Shown here: positions 12,063-24,110 of the stretch, piece by piece | How positions within the stretch are numbered: the stretch's first letter is position 1 | Layout of the letters: each line of letters opens with the position of its first letter | NCBI RefSeq assembly: GCF_000003855.2 | Contig: NW_003101677.1 | Location: 1,943,912-2,007,911 of the forward strand | Reading direction: 5' to 3' | From: Blastomyces gilchristii SLH14081 | Lineage: Eukaryota > Ascomycota > Eurotiomycetes > Onygenales > Ajellomycetaceae | Length of the DNA: 64,000 nucleotides | Translations under genes and position numbers: made by a program | Notes under the pieces: generated by a model | What the model saw: only the letters and a program-made list of their open reading frames with translations | What the model was told of the DNA's origin: nothing | The model's database searches: none

Positions 12063-13230
12063 ATGTCTAATGATAATATGGGAGAACTCTTGAATGCAAG
12101 CATAGAAACAATACCACAGTGACTCTGAGCAATGTTGAAATTACAACAACAACAGATAGCAGATATGCACACAACTCAGCAACTTCAATACAAAGAGATT
12201 CAATAATTAACTCATGTGATTTCAACATCTACAGAATCAAATACAAAAGCACTAAAAGAATACTTAGATACTTCTGCATATTTTGATGCTTTCAATCTCA
12301 CTCTCTACTCATCATGAAGAATGGAAATGCTTGTGAAACTGAGTGTAGATAAAGATGTCATCAGTTCATTAATCAATCAAAATTGATATATCAATGAATG
12401 ATTGAAGAATCACATGAAACAGAAGTTTCACTCATGAATAAAAGTATATGAATCAGTGTTACAAATGCCTGATAATATTATTAAATATCTTGATATTCTG
12501 TTCTGAGACACTTCTATGCAACAGAAAGTGTTAGATTGATTACAGAGCATCCGACAGAGGAACACTTCTCTTACAATATTCATCCCTGACTTTGACACTA
12601 AGATTCTAGAAGCAGATGATCAATCTTGAGAGAATTGAATAAAGATTAGTATGCTCAAGAAGACATTAACTTTCAAACTCTTACAGACTCTTGTAAGTGT
12701 AGATAAAGATCAGACTTATAAAGATTTCTGCACACAGCTTTGAATATTGAACAACTGTCTTATCAAGCTCAAGAGTATACAGAACAGTGACAGAAGATGT
12801 TACATTTCAGTCACTCACACACCTATGCTAAAGAATAACAACAGTGATGCAGATGCTATGAACTGAGTAGACTTGAATATTTATATATAAGCAAGAGTCT
12901 TCACTGTCTGAACAGGCTTTTAAGTCTCTGAAATTACTTTCAAAGAAGTTGCTGATCAATATCAATGTGAAGTGTGCATCAACTGTAACTGATCAGAATA
13001 TATTACTTTCAACTGTCAATTGATCTATGTGTCTTCACACTCAAGAGAAAGATCAGTGTCTTCTTGTTCAAAGAATGAATCAGTGTCTGTTCACATCAAT
13101 CACATTATATTAGAGAAAGATTCAGAAGATAACTATAAGAATGTCTCAGTGAAACAGAGAAAAGATTAGCTTCTATTCAAATTTATAAACAAGAGCTTGA
13201 AGAGATCAGATGACAATGATTTGAAGAGAA
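12063..13230 (+). pseudogene. G1 gag remnant
   Basis: The start ATG at 12063 is the same position as in G2 and G3. The N-terminal part holds a Gln-rich helix (QQQQIADMH type, about 12135-12200). A CCHC zinc knuckle lies at 12972-13014, with Cys-x2-Cys and the final Cys still coded, a TGA in place of the aromatic position and the His replaced by Tyr. Known role: capsid/nucleocapsid of the virus-like particle. The frame is closed by several TGA, TAA and TAG. Confidence 0.8.
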
Positions 13231-16200
13231 AATGATAATAAATGTGATTCTTATATCTACTGTAGTTGATAACATGTATAATATGAAAGCTATGATAGAC
13301 AGCAGTCTATGTCACTATGCAATGATAAAATCTTCAGTTATAAGACATTATAACCTTTAGTGTATTCTCTTATTAAAACCTCAACTCCTCACAGAATTTG
13401 ATGATTCAAAAGATATTTGTATCTGTTACATGATAAAGTTGATCATAGATGTGAAAGAATATCAATATGAAAATATCTATGTATATGAAGTTGATAATCT
13501 TGATTATAATCTTATATTAGAACTTGTCTGACTATCTGAACAAGGTATCTTATTGAATACTTAAAACAGAAGCTGATATTCTTTAACAATGATAGAATTC
13601 ATGAAGATGATATTCACAAGATCATGAATCTGACACAGATCTCTGTCAATGTGTATGAAATGCTCTGAAAAAGAAGTTGCTGATAGCAGAATTATATGAT
13701 AATTCATTTCATCAGTCTGACTGATATCAAAAAGACTCTAGAAAAGTTATTTTATATTATAATAATAGATTCTTATACAAAACTCTCTTAATAATATCAT
13801 GAATATCTAGATATCTTCTGATAAGATAATATTATAAACATATCTCTCTTACAAGATTCTGAAGTAAATCACAGTATCAAGTTAGAGAAAAAGAATGATA
13901 AGAATCTTAAACTGTTATAAGATTCTCTTTATAACATGTTCTGAGATGAACTTCTTCTTCTTCAAGAGACACTCAATGATCTGTTGAATAAAGAATTTAT
14001 ATATATTAGTAACTCTTTCACTGCAGTCTCTATTCTCTTTGTAAAGAAACCAGATGAAGAACTTCAGTTCTGTGTGAATTATTGAGAATTGAATAGATTA
14101 ATAAAGAAAGACTGTTATTCTTTATCTCTTATCAATGAAACTCTAGCTTATATTGAACAAGCTCAATGATTTACAAAGTTAGATGTTATTACTGTGTTCT
14201 ATAAGATCTGCATCACTGAAGGAGATGAGTAGCTTACAGCATTCTGAACACAATATAGTCTCTTTAAATAAGTAGTCACACTCTTTAAACTGATCAATAC
14301 TCTCAGTATATTTCAGAAGTATATCAACTGAGCACTCTGAGACTTTCTTGATGAATTTATATCTGCTTATCTAGATAATATTCTCATCTTCACTAATGAA
14401 TTCAGAAAGAAATATCAAGAGCATGTGCAAAGAGTATTACAATAACTATGAGAAGCAGAACTATCAATTGATATTGACAAGTGTGATTTTGAAGTCAAGA
14501 GTACTAAATACTTAGATTTTATCATAGAAGCTGATAAGAAAATCTGAATGAATTCTGAGAAGGTCTCTGCTATTCTTGAATGAGAGATCTCATACACTGT
14601 GAAAGATGTATAAAGCTTCATCAGATTTACTAACTTCTATCAGCAATTTATACAAAACTTCTCAGATATCATAAGATTACTTACAGAACTTACTAAGAAA
14701 GACTCAGTATTTTAATAATCAATAGACACTGAAGCTGCATTTACACAGATAAAGAAGATATTCATTAATATCTCTCTGCTGATAATATTCAATTCTAATT
14801 ATAAGACAGTTGTTGAAGCTGATTTCTCTGACTATATAATAGAAGAAGTAATATTATAAAATAATAATGAAGATGTTCTACAATTATATACCTTTATATC
14901 TAAGAAACTGAGTCCTGCTGAATGCAATTATGAGATCTATGATAAGAAACTTCTTATAATTATATACTATTTAGAAGAATAAGACTCTGAACTCTGAAGT
15001 ATCTTCAAATTTAAGATAGTTATAAATCATAAGAACTTCAAATACTTCACAACTATCTATAAACTCACTGAATAATAGATATAATAATCTGAGTGCTTAA
15101 GCTGCTTTTATTTTATAATACACTACTGTTCTGACAGTCAGAATTCAATGACAGATGCTCTCTCATGATAAGAGTAAGATATATTATCTGATGTAATAGA
15201 TACTTACTGAATGAACTGAGAGCACTGACTCTTAAATCTGAAAATACTAGTTAATCAAGATGAAACAGCTCACAGTACTATATATGCTTCTCTGATTAGA
15301 ACTATCACTGATATCTCAACTTCTTCTGAATCTACATTAGATGAGCTATAGTATACAGCAGCTTAAACTGATAAACTTCTTTAAGCACTTACTAAAGCAG
15401 TATGACAAGAAACATTCTGATTTCTTTCAGAATTATGTGTAAGAATTGACATCTCAGAATATTCAATCGATGATAATAATACTCTACAATTCTGTGAATA
15501 ATACTGAGTCTCTCACTCTGAACTCTTACACATCTGAATAATGTAAGAGATGTATAATTTATGTATAACTGATTATTCAGACTGTGAATAACTGTATAGA
15601 ATTATCTTCTGAGAGTTCTATTAATCTGAGATATTAAACAGTATCAGATACTTCATCTGAAACTGTAATCACTGTTCTTCTATTATCTTATGAAAGAACT
15701 GTAGAAAAGATCTACTAAAATCACTCAATATTTCTAATAGAATCTGATAAGATGTAGTGATTGACTTTATTATTAATCTATTTAAGAGTAAGAATTATAG
15801 AAATATTCTGATCATTGTTGACTAACTAAGTAAAGATATAATATTAAAATCTTATAATAAGATGAATACTGAATAAGTTATTGAAGCCTTCTTACAGAGT
15901 TCATTCTATCAAATATATAAGTTACTGAGATTAATAGTATCAGATTAAGACTGTTAATTCATAAGTACTCTCTGAATAAGAATCTATCAAGTTCTCAAGA
16001 TTATATACTATCTGTTAACTATCTATCACTCTGAGATCAATGATGAATCAGAATAGATAATTCAGACTGTCAAGAACTATCTCTATAAATTCTGTAATTA
16101 CTTACAAGATGATTGACATGGCCTGCTTCTACACACAGAGATTGCTATCAATGAATGAAATACTGTTTCAACAGATATAAGTCTGTTCTTTCTTATATAT

Positions 16201-16815
16201 AGTTATCACATGAAGATGTTGAATCTTCTAGAGATCACATAGTTCATATCAGACCTCTGCAGTCTGATTCAGATCACTAATAATATAGTAATAAAGCTCT
16301 GAGATGTCTGTGATTGAGCAGAGATCTTCATGACAACTGCAAAACAAGATTAAGAGAATCAAATCAATGTTCACTGAGACTCTGTCAAATAATATAAGAT
16401 AGAAGATCTGATATGATTGAATCTTAAGAATATATAAATCACATATTCATCTCATACACTAGATTACTGTTATATCAGGTATAAAGTGATAGAAGTTCTA
16501 GATAGTTATAACTACTGTCTTAACACATTATCAGAGATTCATGATATATTTTATATAAGCTTACTCTATCACACTGTCACTGATCTATTCTCTTCTCAAC
16601 TGACTTCTGACTGACAGTCACCAGATATTATAGAAGAAGATAATGAGCTTGAGTGAGAGATTGAGAATATTCTCAATGAGAGATCTCACAGCTGCAGCTG
16701 ACAATATTTCATGAAATGAGTCAGCTATAATCAATCAATCTGAACTTCAAGTTTCACATTATCTGAAACAGTGACTCTTGACTGATAAGAACTGCATCTG
16801 AAAGAGAGGAACTAA
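13231..16815 (+). pseudogene. G1 pol remnant: protease, RT, RNase H, integrase, chromodomain
   Basis: Protease-like core at about 13250-13320 (Ile-Asp-Ser-Ser where Asp-Ser-Gly is expected). RT at about 13950-14640, with the catalytic box at 14364-14393 reading Tyr-Leu-Asp-Asn, so the second Asp is lost. RNase H at about 14760-15090. Integrase at about 15540-16400, with the first catalytic Asp inside a Val-Ile-Asp-Phe motif near 15757 and the second Asp region near 15945. A C-terminal chromodomain at about 16650-16800 precedes the polypurine tract. The domain order RT-RNase H-integrase-chromodomain defines chromoviral Ty3/Gypsy. Stops throughout. Confidence 0.85.
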
Positions 16816-17658
16816 TATGACAGACTGCATCTGATCAATCATATAGACTATTTCATTACACTTTATAGATTCTTCTGCTTCACTTCATAGATTCTTCTGC
16901 TTCACTCTTGAATATATATGCTCTGATTCTCAGTAGACTGGCCGCCGGGACCATGAATTTCACGTTTGGTCCCATTTGGTCTGGTCCCATACATTTCTTG
17001 GCGTGAATCCCGCTGGGACTGGCTATTAAAAAAACATGTAAAGTGACTATATATCAGATCTTAAAATGGAACCATGACTTGAAAAAAATGAGAAAGTGGT
17101 CCCATTTGGTCCCATTTAGTTCCATTCTTGGCATAAAGTTACTATTTTTAGACATTTTAAGGTTTTTTTTAGACTATTTTTAATTTTTTAAAAAGTAACG
17201 CTTTTTGGTAACACTCAAATGAGATTTAAAGTCATTTAAAGCAATAAAAATAATTTAAATTGAGAAGTGGAAATCATGGTCCCATTTGGAAAATGTGACA
17301 AGAGTAGACAGTAAGTCTCACTGGGACAGTATGGGACTACTATCTAATGTTAAAACCGTGTAATGGGATCAGTCGAATTGGTAATGAGACTATCAAAAAA
17401 TCTGGTCCTGGTCCCAGACACGGTCACACGGTCAGTCTAATTCTCAGTCATTCTCAATTGTCAATTTTCAGCTGCTATGAACATGTATAGATTCTTCTGC
17501 CCTGAAGCTTCACTGTGTATACTATTACATACATGTATAAATATTCACTCTGATCACTGATTTCTACACTTTCTCTTTCTTTTCTTCTCTAACATTTTTC
17601 TCTTTGTTATATAAGACTTATAATATTATACTGATTCATTCGGCGTAGGCCTCTTACA
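16816..17658 (+). repeat. G1 3' LTR, interrupted by MITE-2
   Basis: Without the MITE and its duplicated target it is 329 bp, equal to the 5' LTR. Its inner (left) tip is strongly mutated (TATGACAGACTGCATCTG) while its outer right tip keeps TTCGGCGTAGGCC. Confidence 0.9.
16934..17439. mobile_element. MITE-2, hAT-like non-autonomous element
   Basis: 506 bp, TIR TAGACTGGCCG.../...CGGTCAGTCTA, with a perfect 8-bp duplication ATTCTCAG (16926-16933 and 17440-17447). It is the least mutated copy. It carries repeated GTCCCA motifs, direct in the left half and mostly inverted in the right half. It inserted into the G1 3' LTR, so it is younger than G1. Confidence 0.92.
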
Positions 17659-17884
17659 GATTTTATAATATGAAGCTTAAATCTATAATAGATTTCTGTT
17701 TCATGTCTTTTCTAAAGAATGTTTATTAATCAGACTTGTTAACTAAATCTATTAAATATTCAAAGATTCATTCAATCAGATTATCAGCTCTTACTACTCT
17801 TTTGCATTCTGAATTTTATCAGAGATAATGTGCATTGAAATCTTCTATAATTATAGAGTTTCTTAATAAAGTTATATTCAGAAA
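17659..17884 (-). pseudogene. LINE-C ORF2 fragment 2
   Basis: Continuation of LINE-C ORF2 (endonuclease region) between G1 and G2. It ends inside the sequence GTTATATTCAGAAA and resumes at 23636 after G2, with AGAAA duplicated. Confidence 0.85.
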
Positions 17885-18248
17885 TGTGGCGGGCTGCGCC
17901 CGATCAATCATATAGACTATTCTGTTACACTTCACAGATTTCAACCGCTTCATTCTCGAACACGTACACTCCGATTCTCGGCCATTCTCAATCACTGATC
18001 CTCAGCCGCCATGAACATGTATGCTCCGATTCTCGGCCATTCTTGATCACTGATCCTCAGCTGCTATAAACACATATAGATTCTTCCGCCTCAAAGCCTC
18101 ACTGCATACACTATCACATACATGTATAAATATTCACTCTGATTGCTGATTCTCACACTTTCTCTTTCTTTCCTTCTCTAACATTTTTCTCTTTGTTATA
18201 TAAGACCTATTAATATCATATCAGTCTATTCAGTGTAGGCCTCTTATA
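17885..18248 (+). repeat. G2 5' LTR with internal 55-bp duplication
   Basis: Starts TGTGGCGGGCTGCGCCCG with all CpGs kept. The CTCCGATTCTCGG unit starts at 17969 and again at 18024. A TATAAATA box lies at about 18125-18132. The inner end is mutated (TTCAGTGTAGG). Confidence 0.9.
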
Positions 18249-18536
18249 CTAGAAAAATATTCATTGTCTTTCTATTAGAAATGATTATTCATGCATTGTC
18301 TTCTTATTAGAAACAATTACTCACTGAGATATCTGAATATATAACAATGTGTAAGAAATAGAGAAACAGTTAAACAGTTAAGTGAACACTGAGTTCTTAG
18401 ATAGAAGCTTGCTTATCAGTTACTCTGACTCTGTAATAAGATTTTACAAGAGAATATCAGTGAAAGACCTGAGAGTTCTGACACCTCAGACATATGAGAT
18501 ATTCATACAATTACACATCTGACAATTGATATAATC

Positions 18537-19730
18537 ATGTCTAATAATAATATGAAACTCTCAAATGCAAGCATAGATATGATGTCACAGTGACTCTGAG
18601 TAATGTTGAAATTACAATAACAATAAATAGCTGATATGCATGCAACTTAATAACATCAATATAAAGAGATTCAATAATTATCACAATAAGAAACTCATAC
18701 AATTTCAACATCTACAGAATCAAATATAAAAGCATTAAAAGAACACTTAGATGCTCTCACATATTTCAATACTTCTGATCTCACTCTCTACTCACCATGA
18801 AGAATGAAAATGCTTACAAAACTGAGTATAGATGAAGATGTCATTGATTCATTAACTAATCAAGATTGATATATCAATGAATGATTGAAGAATTGTGTGA
18901 AACAGAAGTTTCATTCATAAATGAAAGTATGTAAACGAGTATTACAAATGCCTGACAATATCATGAAATATCTTAATATTCTGTTCCAAGACACTGCCAT
19001 GCAATAGAAAGTATTAGATTGATTACAGAGTGTCTGACAGAGAAACACTTCTCTTACAACATTTATCTCTGATGTCAACATCAAGATCTTAGAAGTAGAT
19101 GATCAATCTTGAGAGAATTGAATGAAGATTAGCATACTCAAAAAGACATTAACTTTCAAACTCTTACAGACTTTTATAAGTGTAAACAAAGACTTAACTT
19201 ATGAAGACTTCTGCACACAGCTCTGAACATTGAACAACTGCCTTATCAAGCTCAAGAGTATACAGAACAGTGATAGAAGACATTACACTCACACACCTGT
19301 ACTGAGGAATAACAGCAATAATGCAGATGTCATGAACTGAATAGACTCAAATGCCTATACACAAGCAAGAGTTTTCACTATTCAAACAGGCTTCTGAGTC
19401 TCTAAAATCACTTCTGAGAAAGTTGCTGATCAATATCAATGTGAAGTATACATCAACTGTAACTGATTAGAATACATCACTTTCAACTGCTGATTAATCT
19501 ATATGTCTTCACACTCAAGAGAAAGACCAGCATCTTCTCACTTAAGAGAAAGATCAGTGTCTTCTCATTCAAAGAATGAATCAGCGCCTGTCTGTGTCAA
19601 CCACATAACATTAGAGAAGGATTCAGAAGATAACTATGAGAATGTCTCAATGAAACAGGGAAAAGATTAGCTCCTGTTCAAATTTGCAAACAGAAGCTTG
19701 AAGAGATCAGATAACAACAATTTGAAGAGA
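18537..19730 (+). pseudogene. G2 gag remnant
   Basis: Start ATG at 18537 followed by a run of Asn codons. The Gln-rich segment is partly converted to stops (CAA to TAA). The zinc knuckle at about 19446-19490 has lost its first Cys (TGC to TAC), which would abolish zinc binding even without the stops. There is a short local duplication of the segment coding for a Ser/Arg-rich stretch near 19515-19570. Confidence 0.8.
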
Positions 19731-22700
19731 AAATAACAATGAATGTAATTCTTGTATCTACTGTGATTGATAACATGTATAATATGAAAGCCATGATAGA
19801 CAGTGATCTATGTCACTATGCAATGATACAATCTTCAGTCATAAGATGTCATAATCTTCAGTGTATCTTCTTATCAAAACCCTGACTTCTTGCAGGATTT
19901 AATGATTCAAAGGACATTTGTACCTGTTACATGATGAAGCTGATCATAGATGTGAAAGAATATCAATGTGAAGATGCCTATGCATATGAAGATTATAATC
20001 TTGATTATAATCTTATATTAGAACTTGTCTGACTATCTGAACAAGGCATCTTATTAAATGCTTGAAACAGAAGCTTGATATTCCCTAACAATAATAGAAT
20101 TCATGAAGATAACATTCACAAGATCATGAATCTGACACAGATCTCTGTCAATGTGTATGAAATGCTCTGAAAAAGAAGTTGCTGATAGCAGAATTATATA
20201 TTAATCTATTTCATCAGTCTGACTGATATCAAGAAAGCTCTAGAAAAGTTATTCTATGTTATAATAACAGATTCTCACACAAAACTCTCTCAATAATATC
20301 ATGAATCCCTAGATGTCTTTCAACAAGATAACATTATGAATATATCTTCTTTACAAGACTCAGAAGTGAATTACAGTATCAAGTTAAAAAAGAAAAATGA
20401 AAAGAACTCTGAGTCACTGTTAGGCCCTCTTTATAATATCTCTTAAGATGAACTTCTTCTTCTTCAGAAGACACTCAATGATCTGTTGAATAAGAAATTC
20501 ATATATATTAGCAACTCTTTCACTGCAGCTTCTATTCTGTTTACAAAGAAGTCAGGAGAAGAACTCTGATTCTGTGTGAACTACTGAGATCTGAACAGAT
20601 TGACAAAGAAAGATTATCATTTCTTATCTCTCATTAATGAAACCCTAGCATGTATCAGATGAGCTCAATGATTTACAAAGCTAGATGTCATTGCCATGTT
20701 TCATAAGATTTATATCACTGAAGAAGATGAATGACTTACAGCATTTTAAACATATTATGACCTCTTTGAATGAGTAGTCACACTCTTTGAACTGGCTAAT
20801 GCTCTCAGTATATTTCAGAAGTATATCAACTAAGCACTCTGAGATTTTCTTGATAAGTTTGCATCTGCTTATCTAGATGACATTCTCATCTTCACTAATG
20901 AATTCAGAAAAGAATATCAAGAGCATGTGTGAAGAGTATTACAACAACTATAAGAAGCAGAACTATCAATTGATATTGATAAGTGTGATTTCAAAGTTAA
21001 GAGTACTAAATACTTAGATTTCATCATAGAAGCTGATAAGAGGATTTGAATGAATTCTGAGAAGATCTCTATCATTCTCAAATGAGAAGCTTCATATACT
21101 GTGAAAGATATATGAAGCTTCATTGAATTTACTAACTTCTATCAGTGATTTATATGAAACTTCTCAGATATTGCAAGATCACTTATAGAACTCACTAAGA
21201 AAGACTCAGTATTTCAATGATCAGTGAACACTGAAGCTGTATTTATACAGATGAAGAAGATGTTCATTAATACCTCTCTGCTGATAATATTCAATTCTGA
21301 TTATGAGATAGTTATTGAAGCTGATTTCTCTGACTATATCACAGAAGAAGCTATATTACAATATAATGATAAAGATGTCTTATAATCATGCATCTTCATA
21401 TCTAAGAAACTGAGTCCTGCTGAATGCAATTATGAGATCTATGATAAGAAACTTCTTATAATTGTATACTGTTTAGAAGAATGAGACTCTGAACTCTGAA
21501 GTGTCTCTGAATTTGAGATAATCACAGATTATAAGAATCTCAAATACTTCACAACTATCTATAAGCTCACTGAATGACAGATACAATGATCTGAGTTTCT
21601 AAGTCACTTTTATTTTACAATACATTATCACTTCAGCAGTCAGAACTTAATGACAGATGTACTCTCACAATGAGAACAAGATATACTGTCTGATGTAACA
21701 GACATGTACTGAATGAATTGAGAACATCAGCTCTTGAACCTGAAGATATTAGTTGATCACAATGAGATCACTTATAACACTATACATGCTGCTCTGATTA
21801 GAACACTCTTTCTCTGAACTGATACTGATATCTCCACTTCTTCTACACTGAATAAACTGTGGTATACAGTAACTCAGACTGATGAACTTCTTCAAATCCT
21901 CACTGAAGCAGTATAACAAGAAGTGTCTCAATTCCCTTCAGAATTATATATAAAGACTGATATCTTGAAATGTTCAATAGATGACAGTAATGCTCTGTGA
22001 TTTCATGAATGACACTGAGTCCCTCACTTTGAACTCTTACACACCCGGATAATGCAAGAGATGCATGATTCATGTATGACCAGTCATTCAGACTGTGAAC
22101 AACTGTATCAAATGATCTCTTAAGAATTCTACTGATCTGAGATATCAAATAGCATCAGATGTTTTGTCTGAAACTGCAACTGTTATTCTTCTATCATCTT
22201 ATAAAAGAACTGTAGAAAAGGCCTGCTGAAACTGCTTGATATCTCTGATAGAATCTGGTGAGATGTGATAATTGACTTCACTGTTGATCTCTCTGAGAGT
22301 AAGAACTGTAGAAATGTTCTAGTCATCATGAACTAATTAAGCAAGAGTGTAATATTGAAACCCTATGACAAGATGAATGCTGAATAAGTTGCTGAAGCTT
22401 TTCTAAGAAGCCTGTTCTATCAGATGCATGAATTACTGAGATTTATAGTATTGAATTGAGACTGTCAATTTGTGAGTACTCTCTGAACAAGAATCTGTCA
22501 AGTTCTTAAGATTATACACTGTTTATCAACTGTCTATCACTCTGAGACTGATAATACATCAGAACAGACAATTCAGACTGTAAAGAATTATCTTTATAAG
22601 TTCTGTAATCACTTATAAGATGATTGATATAATCTTCTTCTACATGCAGAGATTGCTATTAATGATTAAGATATTATTTCAACAGATATAAGCTCATTCT

Positions 22701-23326
22701 TTCTTATATATGATTATCACATGAAGATGTTAGATCTTCTAGATATCACACAGAATATATCAAATTCTCACAGTTCAATTCAGATCACTGATAATATAGT
22801 AATAAAACTCTGAGATACCTGTGATTGAACAGAAGTCTTCATGATGAGTGCTAAACAGAATCAAGAAGATTGAATCAATGTTCACTAAGACCTCATCAAA
22901 CAATATAAGATAGAAGATCTGATATGATTGAATCTTAAGAATATACAAATCACATGTTCATCTCATACACTAGATTACCACCATGTCAGGTATAAAGTGA
23001 TAGAAGTTCTAGATAGTCACAACTACTGTCTTGACACATCATCAGAGATTCATGATGTCTTTCATACAAGCTTGCTCTGCTGTGCTGTCACTGATTTATT
23101 TCCTTCTCAACTGACTTCTGACTGACAACTGTCAGAGATTATAGAAGAAGATAATGAGCTTGAATAAGAGATTGAAGATATTCTCAATGAGAGATCACAC
23201 AGCTGTGACTGATAATATCTTATAAGATGAGTTGACTATGATTAACTGATCTGAACTCTGAGTTCTGCATTATCTGAAACAGCAGTTCTTGACTGATGAG
23301 AACTGCTTCTGAAAGAGAGAGACTAA
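19731..23326 (+). pseudogene. G2 pol remnant: protease to chromodomain
   Basis: Protease-like core near 19750-19810 (Asp-Ser-Asp). RT at about 20440-21130, with an intact Tyr-Leu-Asp-Asp box at 20867-20896. RNase H at about 21230-21560, with the typical Ala-Glu-Cys-Asn-Tyr-Glu-Ile-Tyr-Asp block. Integrase at about 22020-22900, with the first catalytic Asp near 22270 and the second region near 22452-22465. Chromodomain at about 23160-23310 ending in the sequence that overlaps the polypurine tract. The frame at 22928-23125 is the integrase C-terminal part. Catalytic residues survive but many TGA/TAA stops do not allow a product. Confidence 0.85.
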
Positions 23327-23635
23327 TGTGATGAGCTGCACTCAATCAATCATATAGACTATTTCATTACACTTCACAGATTTCAATCACTTCATTCTTG
23401 AACATGTATGCTCTGATTCTCAGCCATTCTGAATCACCGATTCTCAGCTGTCATAAACGCGTATAGATTCTTCCGCCCTGAAGCCTCATCATGTACATCA
23501 TCACATACATGTATAAATATTCACTTTAATTGCTAATTCTCACACTTTCTCTTTCTTTCCTTCTCTAACGTTTTTCTCTTTATTATATAAGACCTATTAA
23601 TATCATACCGATCTATTCGGCGTAGGCCCCTTACA
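23327..23635 (+). repeat. G2 3' LTR
   Basis: 309 bp. Inner tip mutated (TGTGATGAGCTGCACTCA), outer tip conserved (TTCGGCGTAGGCCCCTTACA, the only copy keeping the run of four C). Confidence 0.9.
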
Positions 23636-24110
23636 AGAAATTCTCTATTAATTATTCAGACATTGTTATTTTTCTTCAATGACTTTTCATTATAGATATT
23701 TATAAGCTGTATAGTATTAAACTCATTCTCTTTATCTATAATATCACTCATCAGAATATCAGAGTCAGACATGATATTAAATCTTAGATTAAATTAATAT
23801 CTTGATCTCTTTCTTTTATAGATTACTACTCTTAACTTTATCTCAGACTTTTGAGATAGAAAGCAGTAGTAGCTTGAATGAGAAATGATGTATTTTTACT
23901 CAGTATCAAGATTTGATTTCTGAAGCTGTACAAAATCAACTTTTTATTCAAATGCAATTTAAAGACAAGAATAAATGCAATTTGAGTTTCTATTCACATT
24001 ATTTTAAATAAATGTGATTTTTGAAGAGTTTTTAAACTTTTTTTATTGTTGTTATTGTATATTCATACTAAAAGAGAGTAGAGATAGAGTAGAATTTAAT
24101 CACTATCATC
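23636..24110 (-). pseudogene. LINE-C ORF2 start (endonuclease N-terminus)
   Basis: Resumes directly from 17884 and carries the first part of ORF2 on the minus strand. It reaches the ORF1/ORF2 junction near 24050-24110, where T-rich sequence and CTATCATCAGATAG mark the junction seen in all LINE copies. Confidence 0.8.

Larger units (their letters stand above)
11433..17658 (+). mobile_element. Gypsy-A copy G1, complete chromovirus-type LTR retrotransposon
   Basis: A complete Ty3/Gypsy element with 329-bp LTRs. The 3' LTR is longer only because MITE-2 lies inside it. It is flanked by a 5-bp duplication GATTT. The LTR starts TGTGGC and ends TTACA. Order: 5' LTR, leader, gag, protease, RT, RNase H, integrase, chromodomain, polypurine tract (about 16800-16815), 3' LTR. 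The same 23-bp duplication in both LTRs shows they came from one integration. Coding parts are ruined by stops. It inserted into LINE-C. Confidence 0.92.
17885..23635 (+). mobile_element. Gypsy-A copy G2, complete
   Basis: Complete element with 5-bp duplication AGAAA (17880-17884 and 23636-23640). The LTRs are 364 bp (5') and 309 bp (3'). The difference is a 55-bp tandem duplication present only in the 5' LTR. Same domain order as G1. Uninterrupted LINE copies (near 5041 and 9421) show the empty target site. Confidence 0.92.

Noticed and set aside
22928..23125. Open frame of 65 codons as a separate small gene
   Set aside because: It is the C-terminal part of the G2 integrase, present at the same place in G1, G3 and G4.
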